A DNA stretch of 26,016 nucleotides from JABGPL01 sp964387885 (lineage in GTDB: Bacteria > Electryoneota > AABM5-125-24 > Hatepunaeales > Hatepunaeaceae): the NCBI GenBank assembly GCA_964387885.1, contig CAYLYZ010000083.1, positions 1-26,016 on the forward strand. The letters are read 5' to 3'. The notes below the pieces were generated by a model that was given only the letters and a program-made list of their open reading frames with translations, was not told the origin of the DNA and ran no database searches. Positions 1-7,110 of the stretch are shown here, one piece after another. How positions within the stretch are numbered: position 1 is the first letter of the stretch; each line of letters begins with the position of its first letter. The position numbers were made by a program, and so were the translations under genes.

Positions 1-93
1 TTCGCGGGAACGACGTGCTTTCACAAGAGTAGAATATTTCAAAGAACTCGAGGGCACCTGACAGCACACTAAGTATTTTACCGATTGGTGTGA

Positions 94-119
94 GGGCGAA
101 TGATTATTCGCCCCTACAT
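94..119 (-). repeat. TGTAGGG-headed hairpin, copy 1
   Basis: A perfect 8-bp stem (GGGCGAAT / ATTCGCCC) closes a 4-nt loop, and CTACA follows on the plus strand. Read on the minus strand it begins TGTAGGGG. It lies 41 bp from a second hairpin with the same head and a different stem. The 93 bases to its left, up to the window edge, show no gene I can support. Confidence 0.7.
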
Positions 120-134
120 TTTTAATTATTTAAA

Positions 135-160
135 GGGTTGAAAATATTCAACCCCTACAA
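135..160 (-). repeat. TGTAGGG-headed hairpin, copy 2, supplies a stop codon
   Basis: A perfect 8-bp stem (GGGTTGAA / TTCAACCC, 135-142 with 147-154) has a 4-nt loop. On the minus strand it begins TTTGTAGGGG. The TAG in this head is the stop codon of the protease-like gene that ends at 155, so the repeat overlaps and terminates the reading frame. It could also act as a weak transcript end, but there is no clear T-tract. Confidence 0.7.
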
Positions 161-853
161 AGCTAACAACTTTTCCGGATATCCCCGGTACCACACTCCC
201 TGATACCGAAAACGTGGATATCCCGACCATTCGTTTGTTTTATTATCCGGGTGATTGAGCATAAATCCCGTTCCGGGCTGAGCTCCTCGATAAACAAATG
301 AACCCTCGGTGACTCTTAAAACCTCATCATAATAATAAAAGCAGGTTTCGCCTTCATACTCCCTGCCTGGCAGGTGGTCACAACGCCTGATATCTCCTTC
401 GCAAACCGAACAGGTCGGCGTACGGAATGTGAAACCAAGTGATGCTTCACTGTAAATTCCACCATCAATGCAGATCCTCAAATCCTCGCTTGCGGAATGT
501 GCTCGCATCCAGTAAAATTTGGGAACGATGTAGGTGATCTCTGTTTGAGGATCCTGCCACAGTTCTCCCCCGTAAAACCGGGCAACACCAAGGGTATCTC
601 GACGATGACCGATCAGCGCCGGAGCTCCCGCTGCCAGTTCGAGCAGTCGCGGTAGGTCGTCAGTGCGGAATCTGCCAAATCCGGCATCAATCCCATCTCC
701 TGCGAGTCGACATTTTCTGACGTGAACTTCGCGAGCAGTTACCGGTGTTAAGGGTGGATTTGGTAAGTTGTTTATCGCATCGAGGTCATCATCGGTGATT
801 TTTGCTGGTTCCGGAAGCAATATCCCGGATAGTTCCCTGTGTATCCATTCCAT
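155..853 (-). CDS. Phage prohead-protease-like protein with Cys/His cluster
   Basis: A 232-aa protein directly after the portal gene, the usual place for a head maturation protease. The layout resembles HK97/S78-type prohead proteases. His83 lies in the segment ALIGHRRDTLGVA, Ser135 and Ser138 lie in the segment SEASLGF, and EGSFVYRGAQPG (183-194) resembles the family segment ending in 'GA.PG'. A Cys-x2-Cys...Cys-x-His set (C148, C151, C158, H160), with C171 nearby, looks able to bind zinc. The start is well supported: GGAGG sits inside the end of the portal gene, so the two genes are probably translationally coupled (3-nt gap). By inference it cleaves scaffold or capsid during head assembly. 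A non-proteolytic minor head protein is the alternative. The C-terminus ends inside a hairpin repeat and may be altered. Confidence 0.62.
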   Translation of the reverse strand: MEWIHRELSGILLPEPAKITDDDLDAINNLPNPPLTPVTAREVHVRKCRLAGDGIDAGFGRFRTDDLPRLLELAAGAPALIGHRRDTLGVARFYGGELWQDPQTEITYIVPKFYWMRAHSASEDLRICIDGGIYSEASLGFTFRTPTCSVCEGDIRRCDHLPGREYEGETCFYYYDEVLRVTEGSFVYRGAQPGTGFMLNHPDNKTNEWSGYPRFRYQGVWYRGYPEKLLAL

Positions 854-856
854 TAT

Positions 857-2200
857 TTATTCCTCCTTCGATTCAGAATTATACGCTTCATTTAATCCCA
901 TTTCAACTGCGCCATCATCCTTGGAAATATATCCGCGTCTGACTTTAAAGTCGATATTTTCGAGCTCCTGTTGTTCAGCTCGGGCACGTTCATTCCTGAA
1001 CGGATCCGGGAGCTGCTCAAAAACATGATTTACGCCAGCCTCGACACCGCTGAGCTGCAACTGCAGATTGCAGATCCAATCGATCAGGTCAGTTCCTGAT
1101 TTCTGGTGAGCATCAACCATTAACATCAGCAGATCAAACTGACATTGCACCCAGTTCTTGGTTGTCTTGTGAGACCTGCCAAGTATCCAGGGAAACAACT
1201 TTAACCCGGTGATAACATCCTCGATAACCTGCTCCCGACCGAGTCGCCAATGGTTTCCGATTCCACTCTCACCGACGACTGTTACCTCGACATCCGACCA
1301 TGTGAATATGTTATCATCAGGTTCGAGGTTTTTAAACTCGTTGAGAACATCCCTGAAATAGGTATTGGCACGGTTTGAATACTGCTCATCACCTTCCCAC
1401 GAGTATCGTTCCGGACGGGTGATTTTGACCTGTAATCGTGGCGTCCCGGCATTGTGACTCGACCTCGCCATGTCTTCGAGCATCAGTTGTTCAATTTCAA
1501 CCACAAAAGGGATTGATGCAAGTGGCTCTGATCCTCCGGGATTGGTCAGATCAACGCCGAGTGTACTGTAAAAGAACCTGTCCGGATCGACTGGTTCCAT
1601 TTCATCGGTTTCAAGATTGCGTACCATTGGCTGCCAGCAGTCATTCGTGTATTCCCAGCCTACCAGATAGGGATCAATGAACTTGAAATGATCAATTGAC
1701 TTACCATCTTCGTTGAGTATTACTTCTCCGGCAAATTTTCCGGTTGTGAACAACTCGAGGAAATATGCTTCAGTGAGTTTCATCAGTCCCGAACCTCGAC
1801 CGTAGGGAGCTTCAAGTAACTTAGTTTCAAGTTCCTCAAGTTGTTTTTCTGCTTGATCACGCTGAGGTTTTGCACCTTCTATATGCTGAGTCATATTTGT
1901 GGCACATAACCTGACCCAGGTCCAGACACCAGTATTAATGATTGGAATTTTATCACGCAGATAACGGTAGAACTCACCCCGGTTATAGCCGTTATAATCA
2001 AACCCCGAGTCTCCCCTGTCACCATTTACGATCCCAAACATCTGCCTGTTCAAACCACGAGGGATAAACGTTCTATGACCGTGCGGATTTGTGTTTACCT
2101 GAGCGGATAGATTGAGATCACGACGTATCCCTCCCCGGATTTTGATCATACCGTCGACAGTGCCATCAGAGATTGACCGCCGTCTTTTCCAGAAATTCAT
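857..2200 (-). CDS. Phage portal protein
   Basis: A 447-aa protein of typical portal length. A basic N-terminus leads into a segment on being bound at a vertex-like position (DKIPIINTGVWTWVRLCA, about 84-101). The middle holds the usual alternating helical stem and wing region (DPYLVGWEYTND; IPFVVEIEQLMLEDMA; then a Trp-rich FPWILGRSHKTTKNW). The C-terminus has the portal-like phrase GYISKDDGAVEMGLNEAYNS, resembling 'is.d.aa.e.G...A..' in known portals. As a dodecameric ring at one capsid vertex it would be the DNA entry channel and dock for terminase. AAAGGAAT precedes the ATG. It follows the terminase gene with a 182-bp spacer and is coupled to the protease-like gene. I recognise the family from motifs and context, not from a search. 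Confidence 0.8.
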   Translation of the reverse strand: MNFWKRRRSISDGTVDGMIKIRGGIRRDLNLSAQVNTNPHGHRTFIPRGLNRQMFGIVNGDRGDSGFDYNGYNRGEFYRYLRDKIPIINTGVWTWVRLCATNMTQHIEGAKPQRDQAEKQLEELETKLLEAPYGRGSGLMKLTEAYFLELFTTGKFAGEVILNEDGKSIDHFKFIDPYLVGWEYTNDCWQPMVRNLETDEMEPVDPDRFFYSTLGVDLTNPGGSEPLASIPFVVEIEQLMLEDMARSSHNAGTPRLQVKITRPERYSWEGDEQYSNRANTYFRDVLNEFKNLEPDDNIFTWSDVEVTVVGESGIGNHWRLGREQVIEDVITGLKLFPWILGRSHKTTKNWVQCQFDLLMLMVDAHQKSGTDLIDWICNLQLQLSGVEAGVNHVFEQLPDPFRNERARAEQQELENIDFKVRRGYISKDDGAVEMGLNEAYNSESKEE

Positions 2201-2263
2201 TAGTTATTCCTTTGTTTATAATTAGTATTTACAGTGTTTCGAAATTGTCTACCTTTATTTCCT

Positions 2264-2288
2264 CATTCCCACGAAAGTTAGAATCCAG
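2264..2288 (+). repeat. Degenerate REP-like palindrome
   Basis: The arm ATTCCCAC, the loop GAAA and the decayed arm GTTAGAAT, followed by CCAG, match the layout of the common bacterial 'cattccc.cgaa.g.gggaatccag' REP-type motif from memory. Two positions in the right arm no longer pair. It sits in the 182-bp spacer between the terminase and portal genes, where I see no gene or other signal. Confidence 0.4.
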
Positions 2289-2382
2289 AGCTTTTAGTAA
2301 TATCTAACTCAAATGATCTGTTGAACATTAACAAGACAATCAAGTTGGCAATGAGGAGTAGGACAGGACAAGTGCAATACAC

Positions 2383-3828
2383 CTATTCTATTATATCCCT
2401 CAATTGCATCCCAGCAACTTTTGCATCTGACCAGTTTTTTATATCTATTTGAAAATTATTGATAATCATATACCTCAGTGCATCCATTGCGTGATCGTGT
2501 TCATCATCTTTCAAGGGTTTATCAATTCCGGAATCCCACCGGTAGTGATGTAAGTGATATAGCGTCCGTTTGACATTTGGAGAAAATTTCATACTAACCC
2601 GACCGGTTGCGTCCTTTAAAAGCGACTTTACAAGGTCAACTCCGGTTAATATCTCCGAGCTCCTGTAGACAAGTTTAATCTCCTGCTTGAGAAGACGTTC
2701 GACAGGTGAAATCCCAACGTCAGACTTAGCAGCACCTGCCGGATCGCAGCTGGTTCGATAGACATCCTTTTCCCGAATACCATGTCGTTCGTCGATCTTA
2801 TTCATGGCTATTGCTAAATCTTCGATTGTAGCGTTATGTCCCTCCCATTCATCGAAAACAGTCAGTATCCCATCCGGTGAAAGCTGCGCCCAGATAATAA
2901 ATGGGTGGCGGTAACCGAAATCAATCCCGCGTAAAGTTCTACCCTTGTTTTTATTCCACTCATAGGTCTTATCAAGTACATGCAAATCCGGTGAGAACTC
3001 AGAGTAGACTCTATCTTCAAGAACATCGAAATCGATTTCGTATTCCTGCTTCCATTTGGATTCTGATAGACCCCGCTGAGCTTCTCGTTTCCACTTATCA
3101 TCTCGCTCGGGATGTTGTGAATAGTGCATTTTAAACTTAGCGAAACCGTTTGTCTGATCGGTGAAGAGCTCATAGAAGATATTGTCGGTGCCATTAGGAG
3201 TTGAAACACCAATAAAAGTACCACCCGAATCTATCGCAGGTTTCGCTGAGGTCCAGATTGCTTCAGCGTAAGGAGTAAAAGCCATTTCATCCCAGAAAAC
3301 ACCCGTTGGGCTGTGCATTCGCACTGCGTCTTCAGTTGCAGGAAGGGCGATAATCCTTCCGCCGTTATCGCAGATAATTTCTGAAGCTTTGACAATAATT
3401 CTCTCCCGGTCTTCTTCATCGAGATTCCCGACCATAATTCGCATTCTCTTCAACAATTCAGTCGTATCACGCCCACCTTTGGATAACAGCAAGTAGATAC
3501 CGGGCTTCCGGTGGAGTAACCGAAACAAAGTCCACGCACATATCGTCCATGTCGCCAGCATCTGTCTTGATTTAGCAATGATCAATATCCTGTTTTCTTC
3601 AAGTGCACATATCAAATCAGACAAAAATGGATATTGCGGAAAGGATTTAACTCCCCCTATTGCATCAAGCGTTCGGATATTTCTGTATATCCAGTTGACG
3701 ACCGTTTGATGTTTATTATCCGGATTTCTTTGAGCGGTTTTAATCACTGCCATTGCCAGTTTGTATTGCCCTGTTTTGTCCCGCCCGTTGGAACATGAGC
3801 TGCAAGGAATGATTGAAGCGTGATCCAT
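2383..3828 (-). CDS. terL: Phage terminase large subunit (TerL)
   Basis: A 481-aa DNA-packaging motor with both expected domains. ATPase: a deviant Walker A at about 83-94 (IIAKSRQMLATW), where the lysine sits at the start of the loop rather than before the final Thr/Ser, as in some terminases; Walker B VFWDE (177-181); and a coupling motif GVSTPNG (207-213). RNase-H-type nuclease: D303 in GIDFGY, D362 in CDPAG, and D445/D449 in HDHAMDALRY, the expected metal ligands. It would dock on the portal, pump DNA into the prohead and cut it. The first ATG overlaps the preceding connector-like gene by 85 nt. An internal ATG at 3753 would reduce this to 10 nt. Neither has a strong ribosome site, so the start is uncertain. 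No small terminase subunit is recognisable nearby. Confidence 0.92.
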   Translation of the reverse strand: MDHASIIPCSSCSNGRDKTGQYKLAMAVIKTAQRNPDNKHQTVVNWIYRNIRTLDAIGGVKSFPQYPFLSDLICALEENRILIIAKSRQMLATWTICAWTLFRLLHRKPGIYLLLSKGGRDTTELLKRMRIMVGNLDEEDRERIIVKASEIICDNGGRIIALPATEDAVRMHSPTGVFWDEMAFTPYAEAIWTSAKPAIDSGGTFIGVSTPNGTDNIFYELFTDQTNGFAKFKMHYSQHPERDDKWKREAQRGLSESKWKQEYEIDFDVLEDRVYSEFSPDLHVLDKTYEWNKNKGRTLRGIDFGYRHPFIIWAQLSPDGILTVFDEWEGHNATIEDLAIAMNKIDERHGIREKDVYRTSCDPAGAAKSDVGISPVERLLKQEIKLVYRSSEILTGVDLVKSLLKDATGRVSMKFSPNVKRTLYHLHHYRWDSGIDKPLKDDEHDHAMDALRYMIINNFQIDIKNWSDAKVAGMQLRDIIE

Positions 3829-4589
3829 GCCTGATTTTCGTATTGCTCAGCGAGGTTTCGCCATGCACGTGATCTGCCCTCGGCAGCTGTTTTGCCATCT
3901 GACAGGGCTTGAGTGGCAAGTCCACTACAGATTATAGACAAAGTCAATTCGGTTGCTCCTGTTATCAGTCCCTGATCCGAAGATTCAATTGTATAATCAC
4001 TTTTCAGAAGCGCCAATATCTTATCCTCTGCCTCGGTAAGGGCTTCCGACATAAGTTCCTCAACTCCGGATGCAACTGAAATTTCATAATCAACGAAGAT
4101 ATTTGTCTCAATCTCCAGAGTACCTGTTGGAACACGGGTAATGACTCCTGAGCTGAGATCAATTGTATAATCAGTAACTCGTGCCTTGATATCATATCTC
4201 TGATAGTAAACCTCGACGGATGATCCATCACCAATTGATCCTCCGGCAATACGCCTTATTTTCCCATTTGAGGGATCAAAGCAGTAATCTCCATCCAACT
4301 GGTAAGGTGTGCCTAATCCATCATCACTCGCGACAACAATTTCACCTGGAACGAGATCATTATAGCTGAGTGCAACCCAGGTTTCACCATTCAAGGTAAC
4401 GCCCGATTGAGATTCCGGTGAGAGTTGTTTGATTACTTTGACTTGATCACTTTCTGATACAATCCCTCGATGAGGAAGTGATGCTTTACTGTCAGCTCCA
4501 AGATACACCTCCGCATCTCTGAACAGTGTCGGCAGATCATCAAGTGATAATAAGTGTTTACGCACGGTAGCTGCGTCTGTCCATCCCAT
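3744..4589 (-). CDS. Head-tail connector-like protein with beta insert
   Basis: A 281-aa protein with AAAGGAAT upstream of the ATG. Its ends (about 1-35 and 175-260) are helical. The C-terminal part (ALTEAEDKILALLKSDY, then a helix with LATQALSDG and AWRNLAEQYENQA) resembles small phage connector/adaptor proteins of the gp6 or DUF1320 kind. Between them are two copies of a 'DY.(I/F)D...G.I.R......(V/I)...Y' beta unit (about 101-130 and 139-170), the kind of beta-sandwich seen in virion proteins. It lies just upstream of TerL and overlaps it. The likely role is at the portal vertex or as a minor head protein. The family is inferred from shape only. Confidence 0.5.
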   Translation of the reverse strand: MGWTDAATVRKHLLSLDDLPTLFRDAEVYLGADSKASLPHRGIVSESDQVKVIKQLSPESQSGVTLNGETWVALSYNDLVPGEIVVASDDGLGTPYQLDGDYCFDPSNGKIRRIAGGSIGDGSSVEVYYQRYDIKARVTDYTIDLSSGVITRVPTGTLEIETNIFVDYEISVASGVEELMSEALTEAEDKILALLKSDYTIESSDQGLITGATELTLSIICSGLATQALSDGKTAAEGRSRAWRNLAEQYENQAWITLQSFLAAHVPTGGTKQGNTNWQWQ

Positions 4590-4643
4590 TGTTATATTCC
4601 TTTAATTTGTGTTGTCATGCTAACTGTCTGCTTAAGGAAGGAC

Positions 4644-4662
4644 GGACATAAATGTCCCTACT
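4644..4662 (-). repeat. TGTAGGG-type hairpin, copy 3
   Basis: GGACAT / ATGTCC forms a short palindrome. Read on the minus strand the element begins AGTAGGGACA. It sits about 16 nt after the stop of the 121-aa gene, the same position that copy 4 has after fabH. It is shorter and less perfect than the other copies. Confidence 0.5.
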
Positions 4663-4678
4663 CCCCCGGCAGATAATC

Positions 4679-5044
4679 CTAAATCAGCTTTAAATGTACT
4701 GTCACCCACAATGTGCAATTCTGATTCGTCCCTGATGCTACAAGAGCCGTACCTACACCATTGTTGCGAACTTCAACATCGAAGTTCAAACCCGATGCGG
4801 TAGCATATACAGAAAGTCGTTCCCCCTGATTGAAAACCACATTGTCGGATTTGCTTTTTAGATTACTGCCATCCCAACCGTCTATCCGATAAATTCGAGC
4901 CTTCTGAGGCATTGGAAATCCATCACCAGCTTCACCACCCGAGCCTTTCAGATATGTAGATACGGTAGTCACCTGGGCTGAAAAGCAGATTAGAGTTTCC
5001 TGCTTCTGGGTGAGTAAATAGTTAAGTGTTTTGTTTATAGACAT
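4679..5044 (-). CDS. Small beta-rich protein of the head operon
   Basis: A 121-aa protein of unrecognised family. After a helical N-terminus (about 1-25, with LNYLLTQKQ), the rest is short beta strands (GFPMPQKARIYRIDGWDG, GERLSVYATASGLNFDVEV, CTLWVTVHLKL), like a jelly-roll or fibre-head-type virion protein. It lies between the capsid gene and the connector-like gene on the same strand. A minor capsid, decoration or spike role is inference from context. The upstream ribosome site is weak (AGAGAA). It ends with TAG followed closely by a hairpin repeat. Confidence 0.5.
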   Translation of the reverse strand: MSINKTLNYLLTQKQETLICFSAQVTTVSTYLKGSGGEAGDGFPMPQKARIYRIDGWDGSNLKSKSDNVVFNQGERLSVYATASGLNFDVEVRNNGVGTALVASGTNQNCTLWVTVHLKLI

Positions 5045-5067
5045 TTTTATTCTCTATTTTTCGTATA

Positions 5068-5130
5068 TCCTCCCCGGAGTGCGATCAGGACCTGATAAAG
5101 ATTTTATCCGTTTATCACTCCGGGGAAGGA
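5068..5130. repeat. Long-armed palindrome upstream of the 121-aa gene
   Basis: A 10-bp perfect inverted repeat (CCCCGGAGTG at 5072-5081, CACTCCGGGG at 5116-5125) encloses 34 nt that hold two minor hairpins (ATCAGG/CCTGAT and ATAAA/TTTAT). TCCT and AGGA extend the outer stem with one bulge. In the minus-strand transcript it would form just before the 121-aa gene. There is no T-tract, so I read it as a repeat or RNA-processing structure rather than a terminator. Confidence 0.6.
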
Positions 5131-5160
5131 GTAATCTAAGAGTTGTATATTGAATTATGA

Positions 5161-5285
5161 TGTGTGGTCCAGGTTATTTATTACCCGGGTTTCCTTACAA
5201 AACATTGTGTTTTCAGAAACTCATTTCCGATTCATGTATGTTGCTTTGTAAAGGTTCCTGGGCAACAAGTAGCCCAGGCCACACA
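5161..5285. repeat. REPIN-like inverted doublet, 125 bp
   Basis: The left arm (5161-5204) and the reverse complement of the right arm (5242-5285) agree at about 31 of 44 positions, and both begin TGTGTGG. Each arm holds its own hairpin. The right one is perfect (CCTGGGC / GCCCAGG, 5257-5263 with 5272-5278). The left one (CCAGGT / ACCCGG) has an A-C mismatch on the plus strand that becomes a G-U pair in the minus-strand RNA. It sits immediately after the capsid stop codon in the head operon. Confidence 0.65.
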
Positions 5286-5302
5286 ACAACTAATGTCAGT
5301 GC

Positions 5303-6367
5303 CTAATAATCCGAGACCTTTGCAGCACCGTCAACCATAATCGTGTAAACCGATTCTTTCGAGACAACTGCCGATTCGAGCTTCTGGTTGATCACTTTTT
5401 CTGCTTCAATCATGATCGGCTGTGATACGGTCTCACGAACACTGAATCGTGAATCGAGTCCCACTAACTTGGTTGATGTCGCGTTCGGTGCCACAACTAA
5501 ACCAGCATTCACCGGCAGGAAGGATCTGTAATCTCCGGTACGCTGGAAAATTTCCGACGCACGCCATGTATCCGGATTCTGGAACTGCGAAAGATTGATG
5601 ATCTTCTCAATGTCGGTTCCCAGCCCCAGGATGTGTGTCATATGTGCTGGCATATCGAATGACATCGCCATGTGAACCATATCCGAATATGCAAACGTCC
5701 CGGCCTCACCATCAAATACATCTGTAGCAGCGGGAGAAGTTCCATCACCGCTAACAATTATATTGTAAATATCATCAATCTCGTCATATGCCATCTGTGC
5801 GCCGATCCACCAGAGGAAAACCCGAAACTCGGTGAGCTTCTGGTTCCTCACAACCCGGTATGAAAAATCAAACTGCCTGCCGCGGTCAATGATTTCAGCT
5901 TCCTTGCTGCGGTAAAGAAGCTCGACTCGCGGGTAGGCACTACCGCCACCGCTGCCACGTTTGCCAAGTGATTTCTTTGCATTGGTTGTTTTTACGTAAA
6001 TCGGACGCACAGTCGGTCCGGATTCGTATACTGTCGAAGCGATGAGCTCTGTCGGATCCTGTACCATTTTGTAACCACGCTGAACTTCACGCAGTATATA
6101 TTCAGGCAACAGAATCAATCCTCCACCGACGAAAAATTGCTCCATACTGATTGCCCGTTTGCCCTCAGTGACAATCCCGTGAGCCATAAGTTGCCTTTCG
6201 AACGCGTCGAGCTGACTGTCCGGTTCTGTCGGATCGATTTGCTCAATCAGCTCGGTGAACGTCATCTGCTGTTCGGTTGCTTCGGAATAGAGAGCCAGAT
6301 TTCCAGACCTTGAGTGGGTTGTAATCAGCTCTTTGAGTTTTGCAGTATTTTCGTTTACTAATTCCAT
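5303..6367 (-). CDS. Phage major capsid protein
   Basis: A 354-aa protein with GGAGT before the ATG. The N-terminal ~80 residues are helical and polar, as in scaffold-like delta domains of HK97-fold capsids. The body holds typical capsid features: a hydrophobic segment (FFVGGGLILLPEYILREVQRG, about 78-98), a basic Gly-rich flexible loop (KSLGKRGSGGGSAYPR, about 130-147) in the place of an E-loop, and a C-terminal segment ending in KESVYTIMVDGAAKVSDY, close to the C-terminal phrase of many phage capsid proteins. It is preceded by a decoration-like gene and accompanied by portal, terminase and a protease-like gene. It would form the icosahedral shell. An encapsulin is less likely, because terminase and portal are present. 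Confidence 0.78.
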   Translation of the reverse strand: MELVNENTAKLKELITTHSRSGNLALYSEATEQQMTFTELIEQIDPTEPDSQLDAFERQLMAHGIVTEGKRAISMEQFFVGGGLILLPEYILREVQRGYKMVQDPTELIASTVYESGPTVRPIYVKTTNAKKSLGKRGSGGGSAYPRVELLYRSKEAEIIDRGRQFDFSYRVVRNQKLTEFRVFLWWIGAQMAYDEIDDIYNIIVSGDGTSPAATDVFDGEAGTFAYSDMVHMAMSFDMPAHMTHILGLGTDIEKIINLSQFQNPDTWRASEIFQRTGDYRSFLPVNAGLVVAPNATSTKLVGLDSRFSVRETVSQPIMIEAEKVINQKLESAVVSKESVYTIMVDGAAKVSDY

Positions 6368-6473
6368 ATTTACTCCAATTTTAAGATTAGACTTTCGTTG
6401 ATTTTTATAAAGTGGCTTTGAGTGGTGTTAGGTGTTCTCACCTGACACTCTTTTGTCCTTAAATTACCTCAAA

Positions 6474-6549
6474 CCGCGCTGGCAGACGCCCCCGTCTGCC
6501 AGTTTTCCTATTGTCATTATCTGTCACACGAGGGCGTGTGACAGCGCGG
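6474..6549. repeat. REPIN-like doublet with covarying stems
   Basis: Two 29-nt REP-like units lie in inverted orientation (6474-6502 and 6521-6549) around an 18-nt AT-rich centre. Each begins (or ends) with CCGCGCTG and forms a perfect 10-bp hairpin with a 4-nt loop. Aligned in the same sense, the units differ at 5 of 29 positions. Four of these are two compensated base-pair changes (G-C to T-A and G-C to C-G), and the fifth is in the loop. The outer CCGCGCT / AGCGCGG arms can also pair, giving a Y-shaped fold. It occupies the spacer upstream of the capsid gene. Confidence 0.8.
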
Positions 6550-6589
6550 AAGGGAAACTTCTTGGTCATGAAACTGCGATTAAAGAAGA

Positions 6590-7030
6590 CTACCCCAACC
6601 AGACATCACAGGTGGTGTTAGTTGTATCAACAGCGATAACCTGACCTCGCATCAAATGACCACCAGCTGCAATATCAGCATCAGCACTCGCTTGTTTTAC
6701 CTTCCCTGCTCCATCACACTCAACCATCTGGTTGACCACGGGAGCAGTTGCAACATACTTGAATCGCGCTACTCCGCGAGCCTGAACCGCGCATAGAGCA
6801 GGAATGGTGGTTCCGGAAGCAAGTTCTTGCGAAACCCAGACTACCTTACCGAAAAGCTTATCACCGTCTGAACCCATCCCGACTTCATTATCAGCGGAGA
6901 TAACGCAAGCGGTCAGGTTGTTGTCGAGATCTGTTTGGGTGAAATCCTTCGTTGCGGTAGTATCTACCGAGAAGGTTAAAAAGGGTGTTCCTCCGATTCC
7001 GGAGTTGTCAATGTTAAATTGTGACGACAT
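6590..7030 (-). CDS. Capsid decoration-like protein (DUF2190-like)
   Basis: A 146-aa, almost entirely beta-rich, Ala/Thr/Gly/Val-rich protein with GAGGT five bases before the ATG. The phrase GVARFKYVATAPVVNQMVEC, followed by 'DGAGKVKQASADADIAAGG', matches the pattern of phage head-decoration proteins (DUF2190 type): a 'GVA.V...A.V..G..V..D..GK' core with a late 'GIAL'-like segment. It lies directly upstream of the capsid gene, the normal position. It would bind the outer capsid lattice and stabilise it. The assignment rests on pattern and context. Confidence 0.6.
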   Translation of the reverse strand: MSSQFNIDNSGIGGTPFLTFSVDTTATKDFTQTDLDNNLTACVISADNEVGMGSDGDKLFGKVVWVSQELASGTTIPALCAVQARGVARFKYVATAPVVNQMVECDGAGKVKQASADADIAAGGHLMRGQVIAVDTTNTTCDVWLG

Positions 7031-7047
7031 ATTTACCTCATTTGTTA

Positions 7048-7067
7048 ATTATAGTGTACATTATAAT
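7048..7067. promoter_or_regulatory. Operator-like AT-rich dyad
   Basis: A 20-bp near-perfect palindrome (ATTATAGTGTACATTATAAT), off by one position per arm, lies 18 bp upstream of the decoration-like gene start. Its length and AT content would suit a dimeric repressor site or a small RNA stem. No regulator is visible, so function is unknown. Confidence 0.3.
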
Positions 7068-7110
7068 CCGAACAATTGATTATTTATTTTCAGACAGCAT
7101 ATTTATATAA

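Noticed and set aside
94..160. CRISPR-like or attachment-site repeats at the left edge
   Set aside because: There are only two hairpins with different stems and no spacers of regular length, and no matching copy beyond the right end of the cassette that would make an att pair.
2862..3224. Minus-strand open frame of 120 codons inside the terminase gene
   Set aside because: It lies wholly within TerL in another frame, and TerL carries all expected motifs.
5303..6367. Encapsulin rather than phage capsid
   Set aside because: Terminase, portal, connector-like and protease-like genes in the same operon point to DNA packaging. No encapsulin cargo gene is adjacent.
6432..6644. Plus-strand open frame of 70 codons across the REPIN-like doublet
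   Set aside because: The frame is made of palindromic repeat sequence and runs against the operon, so it is not a credible gene.
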